Positions 13,221 to 28,700 of a stretch of 64,000 nucleotides of DNA are shown here, in pieces. The translations under genes and the position numbers were made by a program. Within the stretch, counting starts at the first letter, position 1; each line of letters begins with the position of its first letter. Source of the stretch: Chamaea fasciata (Eukaryota > Chordata > Aves > Passeriformes > Sylviidae); assembly GCA_029207755.1 (NCBI GenBank), contig JARCOQ010000006.1:23828022-23892021 (forward strand), given 5' to 3'. The notes beneath the pieces were generated by a model that saw only the letters and a list, made by a program, of their open reading frames with translations, did not search any database and was not told where the DNA came from.

Positions 13221-16200
13221 CCCCTCCCCACAAACTGGAAACAAAACAAAACCCCACCTTTATGAGAGCTCTTCCAGCCCCAAACATTCCCACAAAATGG
13301 AAGCAGTGCTTTCAAGTTTCCTTTAATTCACACCACTTTCCTCTCAACCATCCCACTTCCTTCTGCAGCTCAAGTGCATATACAACAGTTGAACTAGAAG
13401 GTGGACAGGACAGAGCATTCCAAGCTGTCACAATCCTACTCATAGAAATATAAACTAGCAGGTTAGTATGGTCTTGAAGTAACAGGATAGAATGTGTACA
13501 AAATAAAAATAAATGCTGACAAAATGTAAGAGACAATACAAGGGATAATAATGTTTTAGGATCTTGTAGGTATTTACCGTGGTAGTGTATTTTATAAAAA
13601 TTAGCATAATTAAATAGCAATCTCATTTTCTCCATCTCATTTCAGTTTACATAAACACTACTGAGATAGTTAAATGTATATGTACATAATATTATTCTTA
13701 CTTTTACACAGACCTTAAATAAAACATTTTATCTATACGGCACCTGGTTTAATTCTAGAAATAGTATCTTGAAATTTAATCACACTGAACTGTTAGTATT
13801 TATAAAGCTTCTCTTAGAAAAAATATAATATTTTGAAATTTTGTACTTTTCAACATTTATATTTTTGTTTTTTGTAATACTTACCATGCTGGAGGGCTTT
13901 TAGTGGAAACCAAAACAGAATGAATGAGTGGAAGAGGCCATTCAAACAATGAACCCAGAAAACCTAAGAAAGAGAAAACAGAAAATCCATGAGAACCATT
14001 TGCAATAAACTAGCTCTGTGAACCCTGACCTTTCTTTTATCTGTGTGTTAGATTCACAAAATGTGTTTTTTGTTAGGCCACCACTGTGGAGTAATATAAC
14101 TGACAGGCACTTTCTGCCTCTTCGCTCTTCATGGGTCATTTGTTTATTTTTATGCTTTGAAAAAAAGTGTATTATCTCCTCCTTTTAATTTCAATTCAGA
14201 AGGGAAATTAAAATATAAACATATGGGAATATAATCAGAAAAATTAAACTAAACCAGACAGCTTGAAAAACTGTTACATTCTAAGTGAGGAATTAAAAAG
14301 AACTCTAGCTTTTATAATTTGCATTTAGTATTAGAATAAATTTAGATAGTGGAAAAATCAAAACCTGAGTTACGCATATGTCTAACCTATATATTTCCAC
14401 ACTGAAAAGAATTTAAAAAGGATTAAAAAAATGTATCAGTTTCTTCCTTAAATTTGTCGTTACATACTCTAGTCTTGAGGAGCACAATTTGATCATATAT
14501 ATATTATGATTATTGATCATAATTCCTTTAATGTATTTGCTAAACTGAAGTTTTACTTTCAAACTTATTTTCAATTGTAAAAGATGCCTTGTGCAAAGAA
14601 TTTTATTAAGTTTAAGAATAAACACTCCATTAATGCTTTCCATAATATATTGCATAATGACATTAAAAAACTTAATAAAAAATATGTAGCCCATTTCCTT
14701 CAGTATGGCAATGATGGTTTTTTCATTAACAATGCCTTTGACTGTTATGGCTTTTACTGTAAATGACCGATTTGTATCTTGAGTGTTAAGGTGTTCAAAC
14801 ATTTGAAATTAAGTTGCCTGTCTCACATTTTCCACAATGTCTCAACGTCTTTTGTTAGATTACACAGCTACACTAGGTTGCATGGTCCAATTTACACTCC
14901 AATACTTTGCACATTTAAACCTGTGCTAGTCATTAACCTTTGTCTCTCCTTCTTGCCATGTCGTTACCAGAAGTTTTTATTTGACAGAAAGCACAGGTGG
15001 GTGCAAGAAAAATTAGTTCTACTTTTCCATTTTCCTGACCAATTCTTTTTGTCCCATGCTAATCCTTTAACCTCTGTCATGACCTCATAACCTTTGATCC
15101 CTTTTACCATAACAAATATCTGCATCAATATTCAAGGCAGTAATGTTTCCAAATCTTTAACACCAACTATTCAACTTATATAGGTGGGAATTTTGTAGCT
15201 GGTGAGTTTGTAGACATTTACCCATAGCGAATGTTGTATGGGAACAGCCACAGAATTTCAAATTAAGTCAACAATACATCTGTCCAATAAAAATATATAT
15301 TAAAAGCTTATTTTAAAACAGAAAAAACAACTGTTGCAACTCATACTTACACTATCTATTAAAATTATCGTAACACAAAAGTGTCTGTATTTATGGGACC
15401 ATGAAAAGCCTCATATTTGAAAAGTATTCACAGGGACATAAGAGACTCTGTTACCCAGTGCCCTTACAACTTTCAGGTTGGCTTTTGCAGGTGAAGGGAT
15501 GAGATGAGGAAGTAGGAGAAAAATCTCATCTGCTTCAGTGAACAAAGATAGTTTAGACAAATAATGATATATATATTGGAGTAACTCCAGTTATACAGCA
15601 CAAGTGGAACAGATATAAGAGCTAATTGTGCTGCATCAGCTCTGCACATCTACTACAGACCATCACACATAGGTATTATTAATTCAAGGATGTATTGAAA
15701 ATGTCCTCAAGTTCAACATAAAATGACATTACTTGAAATGTCACAATTATATTTACAAAAAATAGAATCAGAAGGAACTCTTACAAAAGTCAAATATTCA
15801 TGAAATCACAGATTCAGGTACAACTTTAATTTAGTTTTTTTAAAGAGATTATTTATGGGCAATGCTGTAGAAATTTTGTGTATTTTATGTACTAAAGAAT
15901 CCTACATTCTTTTACTACTACTCATTCTAGTCTCTCTAAGATGAGTACCATCCATTTCCCACCAAAAGTAGTTTCAGATTCCTTTTGATCCACACTGACA
16001 CATTTTTGACTCCAAGCATTTTTTCCCAAAACTCAAAATTAAACCATAAAATCACAACTCCAAATTGGCAAAGAATAGTACCACGTCCCTCCCTCTACAA
16101 ATCTAGTGACAGTTCTTTTTGTCCTCTGCAACACTTCTCCACAAGCTTCAGTAATCCATTTCCATATAACAGTACAAATACATACAGCCCAGCAACAGCG

Positions 16201-16329
16201 AGGTCGTGAGGTCTAATCACCTCTGCCTATAGAAGACAGCTTTATTACCAGCAGGGGAAAAAAAATAAAAAAGGACTGAAAAAATGAAATCCTTGAAATG
16301 AAGTCCATTTCCATATCTGGTAAAAATGA

Positions 16330-16361
<32 letters not shown>

Positions 16362-19300
16362 GTAAGTATATATACACACAAATATATATACAGGCACAAA
16401 TATATATATATATATGATTTGTACCATTCACCGACAACTGTACACCTGGAAATAGTAGTAATAAAAATCCCCTTCATTTTAATTATGAGCAGCATAGAAC
16501 AAAGAGGGTAACTATACTGAATTCCTATGAATTTTTGCTTTATTATGTTTGATTTTTACGGAGATCTACCTTAGTGTTAAAGTCCAGGGCATTTTGGGAA
16601 GTCTTGTATAACTCAGGGTATTTCAGCATGTTTTCTTTCCGGCAGGATCTCTCAAATATTCCAAGAGTTAGAGGAGGCATTGCTGTAAACATCTAGTAGA
16701 TAGTTTAAAAAGAAAAAGTTGCAAAATTTTAGAGGTGAGGATTTGCTTAAAGACTGCTTACTCAAGAAACATTAATAGTTAAATGTAACTAAAGGCACAT
16801 AAATTATCTTACCACATTGTAAAGACCTATACACCATCTTTCAAAAAGAATTTGTCCAGAAAAGCCATTGACAAATGCAAACCAGACCTGCAAAAGATTA
16901 GAACTGTGTATTACTCAAATGTCTTGCAAGGTACAATGAACAGATTTTTCCTCAGCTTCACAAAAAGGATTCCCCTATAACATATTTACAACACTGTTGA
17001 AAATGTTTTGGTTTAAACCCATATGAAAAAATCAGTGATATACCCAACTTTCAATCAAGAACAGATAGTGGGCAATCTAGTCAGATACGTGAACAAGTCC
17101 ACGTAAATAGGAAAACATTCAAAGGAGGTAGTTATTTTCAGAAGAAATGTCAGGTTCTTTAAGGTTTTCAGAGTGACTTAAGCTCATGTAATGAAATAAA
17201 AATTCTGAGAAATATGGGCTAGTGGAGGGGGAATCTACAGATTAGTAGTCATTGTCTTCTTATTTTTAGCAAACTTGACTAACAGAATTCATAGATTAAA
17301 CTGCTGTTTGAACTCAAAACTACCAATAATCCTTACTCATGAAAGGATTAGGCTTCACCAGAACACTAAAGTAGAACTACTTAGTTAAGAAGCACTAACT
17401 CAGCAACAGGGTATTTTAGAGAGGGAAGCAGACATCTCTTTAATTGCGTAAGTTTTATCATTTTTGGTAAAAGGTTAAAAGAAAACAAATTTAATTTGAA
17501 AGGTGTAGTAACATATTTTCTAATGTTTTTCAGCATAGCATGCAGCATATCTACTTTCTCCTATTTCCTCATCCTTGTATTAGTTCAATGACAAAGTAGA
17601 GAATCAGCACATCTGATGAATCTTTATTAACAAGCTACACTGAAACTATACTGTCTAGGACAAGAGCAAGCTCTTAGGTAAGACAAGTCAAAATCATCTG
17701 AACACTCTACTCCATTTAAGACTCATGTTTTTCAAGTGAATTTTTAGATGTTACTTTCTTGCAGTTCACATTTCATTGAGCTTCATTAAGGAAGCATGAA
17801 TTGTTGCAATCAATACGTATGGTTATCAGTATGTACCCAGGCTGGCCTCCAGGTGACTGGATTCCATGACCAAATTCAGGGTTTTTTAAAAATCATGTGG
17901 TGCAATGCCTGAACATGTTTGTGACTACTTTGAGATGGAACCTTTTGAATTTCGCAACTATTAACACTAAAAATCCAGAAGGAAAAATCCAGACAAAATT
18001 GCTATTTGTTCAACAGATAAATTTTTTTTTGGTGACCATTTATTTAAACAAGATTGGATACAAAACCATGACTGTAAAAGGCTGCAATACAGAAAGAGAG
18101 AATACCCTGAATTTTCCAAAATCTTAGAATGCTAAATTGGTTTACTTTGGCAGATTTAAGTGCAACAAGCACGATTTCCTAACCTTTCAGACTATACACT
18201 GAAAAGACAATGGAATTACTTTATTTCAGCTGAATCAGATTTTTATCAGCTCTTTTGTATTTTGATTTTTGACTTTCAAAGTATGAATTCTGATTTAAAT
18301 GTGATGGATTTAGCAGATATTTGTTGGCAGCAGTTTCTCATTAGCTGCGTGTAAGGGTGCAAGATCAGTATATAATCAATTATGTAGTACAGAATAATTA
18401 ATTATGCACTCAACATCAGTGCAATTGATGCTTTTTCCCCTTGTTTGTATCAAATACTGGAGTAAATTTTAGAAATATTGATTTGAAAGGGTTAGGGTGG
18501 TGGAAAATATGTAGCTGGTCAGCTGACCAGTAGCTGGTCATAAATATGTGTACATCTCACTCCTGGTAATTTCAGATAGAGTTAAGAAAAGTATCACTCT
18601 CTAGGAAGAAAATAAAAGACAACAAGCACACATAGACTTGGCCCTTCATAACCAAGGAGTATATGGAAAAGACATTAACTTTCTACTGTGATTTAACTAG
18701 CAGGCAAAGTGTTATAAAAGCTAATTTTAAATGAAAGGCCTAAATACATACGTTGAATCTATTCCACATGTTTACTGCTCTTACAGGTAAATGATGCTAA
18801 GCAACACTTGGAAGGGTTTTGGAGTGACTTTTACAGAGCAACGAAAGTATTTAGGAAAACATTTTAATTTACAATGCAATGTTGCTTTCAGCTTATTTTG
18901 AACAGAATTTAGGTTAGAATTTTCAAGGTATCTAAACTGAAAACAGTTTTACTATAAAATTGTAAAGAAATCCTTTAAGGCATAATATTGACTTCCTGAA
19001 ATACTAGCATTTACTTTCTTCTAAAGAAAGCATGCAAGTTACAGGCATTTTAGTTCATTTTAGTGTAATAAGGGATTGGAATATATCTTGGTCAGAGGTC
19101 TAGATGCAAACTAAAGAGAGGTGAAATTTGGTAGAATCTCTAGGTTCTGAAGTTCTTATGGAATCTATCAAAAAAAGTCCATGGAGAAGAAATCTTCCAA
19201 TGTGGCTAAAAGCAGTGATCTCTAGTAGAAACAATACTGTTTAGTGGAATACCAGATATCTAAGAGACAAAACATCTTTAGTATCTAAGCAGAAACATTC

Positions 19301-22300
19301 ATTTTATATTATTAACAAGATAGAATTTGAATGTCCACATTAAGGACAACTGGCTCAAACAACAGGGGCTCGAAATTAAAAGATCTAAAAGGTGGAAAAA
19401 GAAAAGACAAAGGACAAATACAGCCCTCATCTCAAACTGCAAGACAGGAATAAAATAACACACTTATTTGCCTTAGCTTCTGTATCTTGGGGCCTAGAAA
19501 ATTACACTCTTAACCCTATATGAGAAAAGTAATATGGAGCTTAGTACATTATTAATAGTGAGAATGAAAAGACACACTTGCTCTGCAGTCGGCAATTTAT
19601 TCAGAGACAAGCGTGTTTCATCCTAGTTACGATGAACAACGAAGGCAGCTGTGCCTGCAAGACAAGTTTTTAGGATGCCGTACATGATACTAATTTAGGA
19701 GCAGATTCAAACTTCTCTCTTAGGGTATAGGTCCTACTCTAACAACTCAAATTACTAATCCAGTTCCCCTTTACAGAAGGACATGTGATTGGTGTTCTTA
19801 AAAAGTATTTTAGACTATATATGCGAGCAGGCAGTGAAAATTCAGACAGACCATTCTGTAGTTCAACGGCTACAAAATTTTCCATCGAAAAGGAAAGGTC
19901 CCCACACTATCTAAAATGAGATGGACCTCAACACAGATCTTTGTATTTCTAAGTTTTCCAACCACATAATGCAAAAATGTGGGCATGAGCACTGTCACTT
20001 TCTGCTGTGTGTGTTTCAAACTGAACTCGGTGCAGTTAGCACACCTCAGGTAGGTAAGACATGGCACAGTGAATCTCAGCAGCTGAACGGTGCAGCTCAG
20101 ACCCAGCGTGAGTGTATGCAGGAAGCCTGCTCATGTTTGGGGTATTCATTATATGGGTCTCAGTATGATCACGGCTGATCGTCTGATATGTCAGGCAAAG
20201 GAAATCAGGAACAAAATGGTAAATTCCAGTTATGGACATGAACAGCAGGCAGTGGGTAACTCAGTAGTGGGAAGGAAAGACTTTGGGGGAGGGGGAAAAT
20301 AACCTCCCCATCATCCAAACTTTATGGATTAAAAAAGTCATTACAGCTTTAATTACTTAATAAATTAATTATTTTCATAGTATCACTTAAATTGCTACAA
20401 ACAGCTATGTTTAAACATCTGTGACTGAACTTTAAATCTCAACTCCACACGTCTGTTTCTTCTGTTTGTCTTGGTCTTTTACTCTTTCATTTGATGTTTC
20501 ATGTTGGGTAAAAATCAAATCTTACTTTTTAAAATTGCAAACCCATTTTAATATGAATCATTTATTTAATTAGTTATTTTGCTATCTATATTACTAAATA
20601 GCAAAATGAGAAGTAGGCATAGGAAAATTTTGTTCCTCTGATTTCAAAGGGTGATTTGCATAACTTTATAAAATGAGTAGCTTAACAACAGAGTGTATAC
20701 AGTAATGGCAATTATAAAACTAAATCAATCCACAAAGGAGTTCTCAATCATGAGATCAATCTCAATCTCAGCCACCATTATAAAGTAATGACAGTCCCTC
20801 CAAAATAAGTATGAGACTTTAGGCTTATCCTATGTGAGTGTGATGCTCTGCACAGGCTTAATAAAACACACTAGTGGTCTATTAAAGATTCAGAGTTTTC
20901 ACTTGCAATTTAGAATAAACCATCAGAAAATAACCTCTCAAGTCATTGTGCCTAGTCCTAAACAAAAAAATGAGGCCCATATGTAAATAGCTATTGCCTC
21001 AAGACACAGAGTAGAAATACATTATTACAGACCACTTCTATTTTCTTATGAATAGGAGTTTAAGTGTCAATAAGCACTGATCACTGTGCCTGAGTATTAC
21101 TGTAAACCTTTACCATTTTCTGAACTAAGAAACCAATTGACATCAATTTGATATCAGCCCATGAATTCCTAGAATAAAGGCTGTATTTTAGATTAAATGG
21201 AATATTTTCCATTACTTTCTTGATTAGTACTGAGCAGACATTAAAAGATAGGATACACATCTATTAAGTATACATAGGGATACATATCTATTAAGTATTT
21301 TTAGTTATTGTCAGAACAAAAGGAAACTTATTTGAAGTAACTTCCAGACGTGCCTTTCACAGTACTATTTTCTAAACTCCAAGAAAGAGGAGGTGTGGCC
21401 ACAAAAGCCTCACAGAAGTTTTCCTGATGTAGCATTTCTGCATATTAAGCAGCAGCTTACAAATACTCATTGAGCTCTCTGCTCCCACGCCTGATCTGTA
21501 CAATAAAACTGAAAAGAGAGATTCAAGACCGCTAGTTGTCCTTTCTGGAGACATTCAATGATGAATTTCTGCCCATTCACTCACAGTATTGACATGAGCT
21601 ATTAACATCTCTGAAAAGTTTTCTGAGCTGACAAACGTTGGGTATACAGGAATTCAAGTAGAATTTATTTTGTCCTCCAGAGAAGGTGTACATGGCAAAA
21701 TGCTTGCATGCATTATATATAAAGGGTCATAACAACCCATATCAAATTGATCTCTTTGCCCTTCCATCTGCTCAAGAGGAAGAGACTACCTGTTCCTAAA
21801 ATCAAAGGCTTTTGATCATTAGACTATGATCCCTCTACCCTGAATTTAACTTTCTTTCTCAAAAAATACGAAGAGTGGGATATTTATACCTGATTTAAGT
21901 AATAAATTTACAATACGTTTGTAGGAGACAATGACAGAAATCTAAGAAAAATAAGTCAATGTTTTCTAAAGCCCACCTTCGTATGCTTTCTACAAGCGAA
22001 GTATACATTAATACTATTTTTTTCAAATACTTCTAGAGCTACTGCTAATCAGGACTTCTGGAAGTCTGATCATACAAGTAGATACCCAGCCTTCGAAATA
22101 CAGGATCTAAAGTCTGCCACTTTTAAGCAAGAAAGGCTCTATAATGAACTTGCTTTTTCTAGAGCTTCCTACTTTATATTTTTCTAAATCGGGTACAAAC
22201 TTGCTGCTACTTAGAAATCTATTTGCAGTAATTACACAGTAAAGAGAGAAAAAAGGAAATTTAGAAAATGGAAAAATATGGTAAAGAAAACCGCACTCTT

Positions 22301-22678
22301 TTGGCTACAACTTTTGTACATAAAAAAACTGATTAAACTATTTTCAAATATTGCAACAAGTAAGGTCACATAAATAACTATAAAAATTGGAAATATTAAT
22401 CTAATATTTACATCAGATTTAACAGAAATAAGGCATATTCTTCCAGTAAAACCGAATACTTACTTTGCAAGTTTAAGACACTAATTTGAAAATGAATTTT
22501 AAAAAATGATGAAAATTTAAAGAGAATACATTAAGGGCATTAATGTAAAAATATGTAAGACTATTTAAAAAATTTCTTTTGTGGTCAAGATTTTCAAAAA
22601 TTAAGTATTTTTTCCACATTTTTAACCCAAAGTTTCATTGTGAATATAAAGTTTGAATCCATTATAAATGTAAATACT

Positions 22679-22721
<43 letters not shown>

Positions 22722-25700
22722 ATTATAAAAGATACAGCAGCTGTTGGAAGAAAAGGAAGAGAGGGGAGAGAGCAGCTTTAAAAATTTATTTAAAAATATG
22801 GTCAAAATTTTTATGGTTGCTGTGTGGTCATGAAGGTAGTGAAAACTATAATTATACATTCTGTTCTAACCACACCTACCAATAAAGGTACATTTATTAC
22901 AACACAGTCCTCTCATACCACTGTATTTTTCACAAGATTTCACTTCTTAAAATCCTAGGTGAAAAAATTAGGTCAGCTACTTTCAGGAAAGTATCCCTGT
23001 TCTGCCTGGGGAATGCACGGTCACCCCATTCAGCAAGTGAAAGGTACCCAAGAGAGGAACTAAACCTGTCTGTAAAAACGCTGGGCACTGCTCTGAACAG
23101 CAACTGCCTTGCAGTGCAATAGAGACCTTCAAAAGGGCTTCAGATTGTGAACCCGACAGTCCCTGACACCAGCACGCGGAGCGGAAGCACACACATCTCT
23201 GGGTAAATGTAAGACAAACTTGTAACTGCATTCCTTCATTACTGCAATGATGTTATGTGTATAGCATTTTAATAAGCTATTATAAACACATTCGGTACTA
23301 CTATTTACTATGCATTTTTAAAACAACTGGGTTGCTTAAAGTAAAAAAAAAAATTAATAAGTTTATTAAAGTTTTTAAGATTCAGTACTAGTAAGAATTT
23401 ATTTACAGTTAAAATACTTCTGTAAAATCATATAAAATAACCAAAAGCTTAAAATTAAAATTTTACAATCAAGAAGTAACATTTCATGCACTGTAAAATT
23501 ACCTCGATAATATAAAGGACTATATTCTTGTAGAAACAATACAAGATGCATTTAGCTACTCTGTTATAATTCCAGGCTCCATGAACCAACAGCAAGTTCT
23601 TCAAATACTTGAACTGCAAAAAAACATGAAAAATGAACAAACATACATACACAAACATTAATCATATTTTAAAATATTTTATTGTAGTATTTTGCAGTGT
23701 AATGTCTTACCTGAGCAATTGAGTAGTCTGAAGAATTAGCAGCCTGTAGACCTTCATTCCCACTGATACCAACACCAACATGTGCTGTTTGTATCATACT
23801 AACATCATTTGCTCCATCACCAATTGCTAAAGTTACTACCTTAACTTGTTTTTTAACCATTTCCACAACTTCAGATTTTTGAAGTGGTGATACCCTAAGG
23901 GATAAAAAATAAGACACAGGTTTAATACAGGACTTTCAAATGACTGTATTTTTAAAACATACTTTATATTCTGTGAAAAGGTAATAAACCCAGGCCAATT
24001 AATACCCTGGTCAGCGATGTGGTCTTGTTACTGCCCTTCAAGGGTATATGCTAGAAGCATGTTCACAGCAAAATTTATAAAAAACAACATTTCTGAACTT
24101 TGAACTACTTGAAAAGCTGAAAGAGGATTCTGTGTCGAGGAAGTCACCTTACCAAGTGTGTTAGAGAGAACTATTTAAAAATGTATTTAAAAAAATAAAG
24201 GAATGAGAAATAATACAGTCTTCAAATTGAAGGTGGCTATGTAATCACACTATTCAGTGGCTAGCACAAATATTGGACTTCTGGAAAACCTGTGTGGGAT
24301 GAGTACAGCCTTATGGAAAACCTGGGATGAAGGTTTCTGGGCAACAGCCCTGCTGAAAGATTCTGTGGTCCACCTATATGAAAAAAATCTTTTTATGATC
24401 TTTTGGTACATGTTTTATTTGAACTCTGCTGTTGAGAATTGTACCAAGACTTGCTGCAGCCAGCTGCTACAGACTATCTCTGACCTGAGTACTTCTTTTT
24501 CATCTTTTTAACTTTTCAGGAACAGTGCCTTAATTCTTTATTAGACAATATTATAGGGGCAACTGGAAGATGGCACTGTCACTGCCTCAACTTCATGGTG
24601 AAACCAGTAAAAAATATTTTTCCTTCATTTTGCTCACTCTTAGCTGTACATTTTTACTCCAGAATAACCCATTTAACATTCTTCTTGCATATATTACCCT
24701 GAAACCAATACAGAGTTGGAATTCAGTTTGCTAAAGTCTTTAAGCCAAACATCTGCTTGAAATTAATAACATATACTTTTTTTTTTTTTTTAAGAGAAAT
24801 GTCTACTGAATATTTGTCAGCATCATCTGTGCTACAGCTAGTCTTAGGAAGAATCCATTGGTAATAAATGCTTCTGCACAAGTCAATTCAGCCTGCAAAC
24901 TTAAAAGAAAGTGATATAATTTGTACTTTTAGAATGAAGGAGAGTTTAAGATATTTACTGCCCTTATATGGATAAAGAAAAAGTTTACATTTTTGTTTAG
25001 TATGAGCTTTTAATATATATACGTATATATATTTTTTTCTTAAGTGATTTACCTTAATTAAAAACTACCATTTTAAACTTTTTATTTTCAAGGTCATAAA
25101 CAAGGAAATGATGTTTTTCTTACTAAAGATAAAGCATTTAACAGAAACAAACATTTTGGCAGAATTTTGACTTTTGGGAAACATGGGATATTAAAAATCA
25201 CATTAAAACAGTGAGTGTTACCAGCAAGTATTTTAGTTTTAAACCTGTAGCCAATCTTTAAGCAACCACAAAATAGGTCAGAATATATCTAGATATTCAT
25301 TGAAACCAATTGATCTAAGTATATTACGGAAGTGTAAAATGAAGAAATGGCAGAGAGAACGTTACTAGAACAGAAACTTTCATTTTGCACTTTGTTGTTT
25401 CTTTACAAGAATGCAAAAACTAAGAGACAGCTTTATGCACAGAATAACCCTCAATGGTCCCGCAGTTCAACAGAAAAATTATCTCTTCAAATGGCATAAA
25501 ACATATTTTGTAATCAAAGAAAGAGAAGAAAAAGAAATACAGCTTTCAAAGATCAGTTCTACATGCATCTCCTGCTTGTTACTGTACTAAGCAAACTCAA
25601 CCTAGCAGAACAAGCACAATACTCCAACTTACCTGTCAGAAAGACTACCGCCATTAGGAAAGTATTTATTCACAGTATAAACTGTTCATTAGAGTTACTT

Positions 25701-28700
25701 CTCAGTTTAAAAGACAGTAAAACCTTAGTTTGGAATTCAAACTGTTTCAGACTAAAGCATGGCTACAAAGCTTAACCACAAAAACATAATTGAAAAATCC
25801 CTTGGTAGCATGACATTGCTTTTCAGAAGGGATGGAAAGACTAGAAACCTGTTGATTATTTGGATACTGTACTATTACTTCCTTTTCTGTGTCCTTTCGC
25901 AAAGCAGAAAAATAGTTCCATTTTGAACAGATTCTTCAGATGAATCTGTTTTATTTTAATGGAACAATGGAAGTTTATAGCTGTAACAGTTGATATCTAC
26001 AGAAAAGGATGAAAGGGTTCATTGTATAAAAGAACCCTATAATAATTTGGCATAATAATGATTAAAGAAGGTGTTTCCACCAGCTTCAGGTAATGAAAAG
26101 CACCCTGAGTAGTACCTTTAACATTTTTGTGCCCTTCTTAGACAGTGTCATCCATGTCTTACAGAAAAGTAGCCTGTGAAGAAAGATTTACAGATGACTC
26201 TAGATATGCTAAAACCTGTGGTTAACTGTAGTATAATTCAAGGTCAAGTTTAGTGTCTCAACCTTATTGAGTCTACTCTCAATGGATTACAAATTATGTT
26301 TCTGGAAATATCCAATCTGAGTGACTTTGACAGGTACACTCTGTTGCAGACTGCTCTACAATGATATTTCACTTGAATGACTGTATTTTCTAACTTCAGA
26401 TTCTTAATTTTTATGTGCCAATAAAAACAGCATGGAGAGAGAATAACGTAAACCTTACCTGCAACAAATAACAGCTTTACATGACAAAGCCAAATCCAGG
26501 AAATACTGTCTCACTCCAAATGTCAAAGCATACTTCAGAGATTTACCATCAATGATGAGAGCAAAATCATTTTCCTTCCTTAAAGCATCACCAAGAGTAC
26601 TGCAATGATGGCTAAGTGTCTCTCTTGTTCCCTGTTGCACAAAAAAATGGTGTCCATTATTTTTAATTCTTAATATTCTTAAATCCAAAATTTTCACTAT
26701 GATCAGAAACACTAGCACTGGGTTTTGAAGATGTTGTCTTTTGATTCTGCTATCAAATTTATAAAGTGAAAAGAATATTTGTAATAGTTGCACTATTAGA
26801 AACACCGTAGAAATGTTGTGCAGGATAGCTCTTGCACTGTGCCAAAAAAAAAGTGTGTAAGTTATGGTGGAACTTTTAATGCCTTTGAACAGCAAGAATA
26901 GTTGCATAAATATTTGCCAAAAGACATAGGTATACAGAAAACTAATATAATGATATAAAAGATGATTCATATATGTAGAGGTACTAGAATTCACTATTAT
27001 ACAGAATGTTCCTAAATGTTTAGAAAAAAGGAAACACAGGTAATTCATTATATAAATACAGGTATTATAACTGATAATTCTATCATTTTAAATTCATATT
27101 TTAACATAATTTAACAATTATAACATCAAGTAGATGTTATACAAAGGAACATATTTTGTATTTTTCAGTTGCTAATGACAGTTTGAATGACACCTACAGA
27201 AGGCACTATTTTGTGATCTAGTACTGAGAACTTCAGATTACATTCAGTAGACAACACATTCATATGCATTTATTTATGCAGCAGCCTGCTTTAGGAAGGG
27301 CACTGACATCTAGTTAGCTACAGTGTAACTCTACCATGGGGTGTCATGAAGGACAAAAAATTGTTTTATTGCTTCATTCTCTTTGAAAGACCTTTATAGA
27401 GCTGTAATACACTTTTCTTCTGTTTCCTGCTTCACAGCCCAGATGTAAAAAGTATTTTAGAGGAGAAAGGAAGATGAAAAAAACCCTCTTCTGCTTGTAT
27501 AATATTGACTTTGGAAACTAATGACATCCTATGACAACATGTTTCCATATTTTTTACAAGTTTACCAACCAAATAATTGTGCTACTTCAATGATGTCAGG
27601 CATCCATAAACAAAATTTGGTGTAACCACCTAAAAATAAAGCACTGAACTAATTAAAACTCACAAAACCCTCTGAAATGAAAATAAAGATACTGCTTTGC
27701 CTTTTCACCTCAACTTACTCCTTCGAGTTCCACACATTGTTGTTAATGGTTTTCTGACTGTTTTGCTTCTACTGGCCTTCTAAAGATTCACTGTTTTACC
27801 TAAAATGAGATTAGGCTGTTGGGGAAATCTGCACTCATTTCCTGGCGCTCACCCACTAGAAACTGACAGAAATGAAGTTCCCCTGTTTAAAATTACACAT
27901 TAAAAAGCCTTTAAAATGACAACAGTTTCACTAACTCTTTTCCAGAGCATCTTCTCTGATTAAGAAACATAGCAATGTAAAGGAAGTATCAATTTTTCTC
28001 ATCTCTGTGGACTATTTAATTTCTAACGAAGTTTAAACAACACATGAAAACCCATACTCCTCCCATCTACTGTTTCTTCTATGTAATGAAATCCCCATAA
28101 TCCAGGAGGAATAAATGGTCTCTGCCACTTAGATATGCAAGTGCACAGACCCCAGTGAGATCCACCTGAGGGTGCTGAGGGAGCTGCTGGAAGAGCTCAC
28201 TAGGCTCTTCCACATGCAACATTTTTCATCAGTCCTGGTTAACCTTGGAGGTCCCACACAGCTGGAGGTTTGCCAATGTGACCTCCATCGACAAGAAGGG
28301 TCAGAAGGAGGATTTGGGAGAACTACAAGGCTGTCAGCCAGGAAAATTAATGGAACAGATCATCTTGAGGGTCATCACAAGGCACATGTTCAACCAGGGG
28401 ATCAGGCCCACCCAGCATGGGTTTAGGGAAGGCAGATCCTGCTTGATCAACCTGATCTTCTACAACAAGGTGACACGAATAGTGGATGAAGGAGGGACTG
28501 TGCATGTAGTCTACCTGCTCTTCAGTAAAGCCTTTAGGACTGCCTCTCAGGCCATTCTCCTGAAGAAACTGCCCTATTGTGGCTGAGATGGGTGCACTGT
28601 TTACTGGGAAGGAACTGTAAAACCAGCACCTATAGGTGCTGTGTGACAGCCAGCTGAACATGAGCCAGGGTGTGCCCAGGTGGTCAAGGCAGCCAATGGC

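Larger units (their letters stand above)
9991..13884 (-). other. ATP8A1 intron, about 3.9 kb
   Basis: Holds a 15-bp direct repeat (10059-10073 and 10086-10100), a 16-base A run (11675-11690), a less AT-rich stretch from about 12100 to 13100 with chance open frames, and a 38-base T run (13183-13220). No mobile element could be named. Confidence 0.85.
16888..23502 (-). other. ATP8A1 intron, 6.6 kb, largest closed intron
   Basis: Lies between the M5 exon and the M5-M6 loop exon. It holds a 16-bp palindrome (18515), a 20-bp direct repeat pair (21251-21297), a (TA)n tract (22683-22719) and a higher-GC patch at about 22980-23230. Nothing in it resembles an exon; open frames at 17897, 18160, 19921 and 20090 are unsupported. 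Confidence 0.85.

Noticed and set aside
16213..16511. Tyr/Ile-rich frames on both strands
   Set aside because: Translation of the (TA)n/(TGTA)n repeat.
26632..27048. Extension of the exon 17 open frame upstream to a Met at 27048
   Set aside because: The AG acceptor before Gly520 and the match to ATP8A1 exon structure place the exon start at 26631; the upstream part is rich in Phe, Leu and Ile, as expected of translated AT-rich intron.
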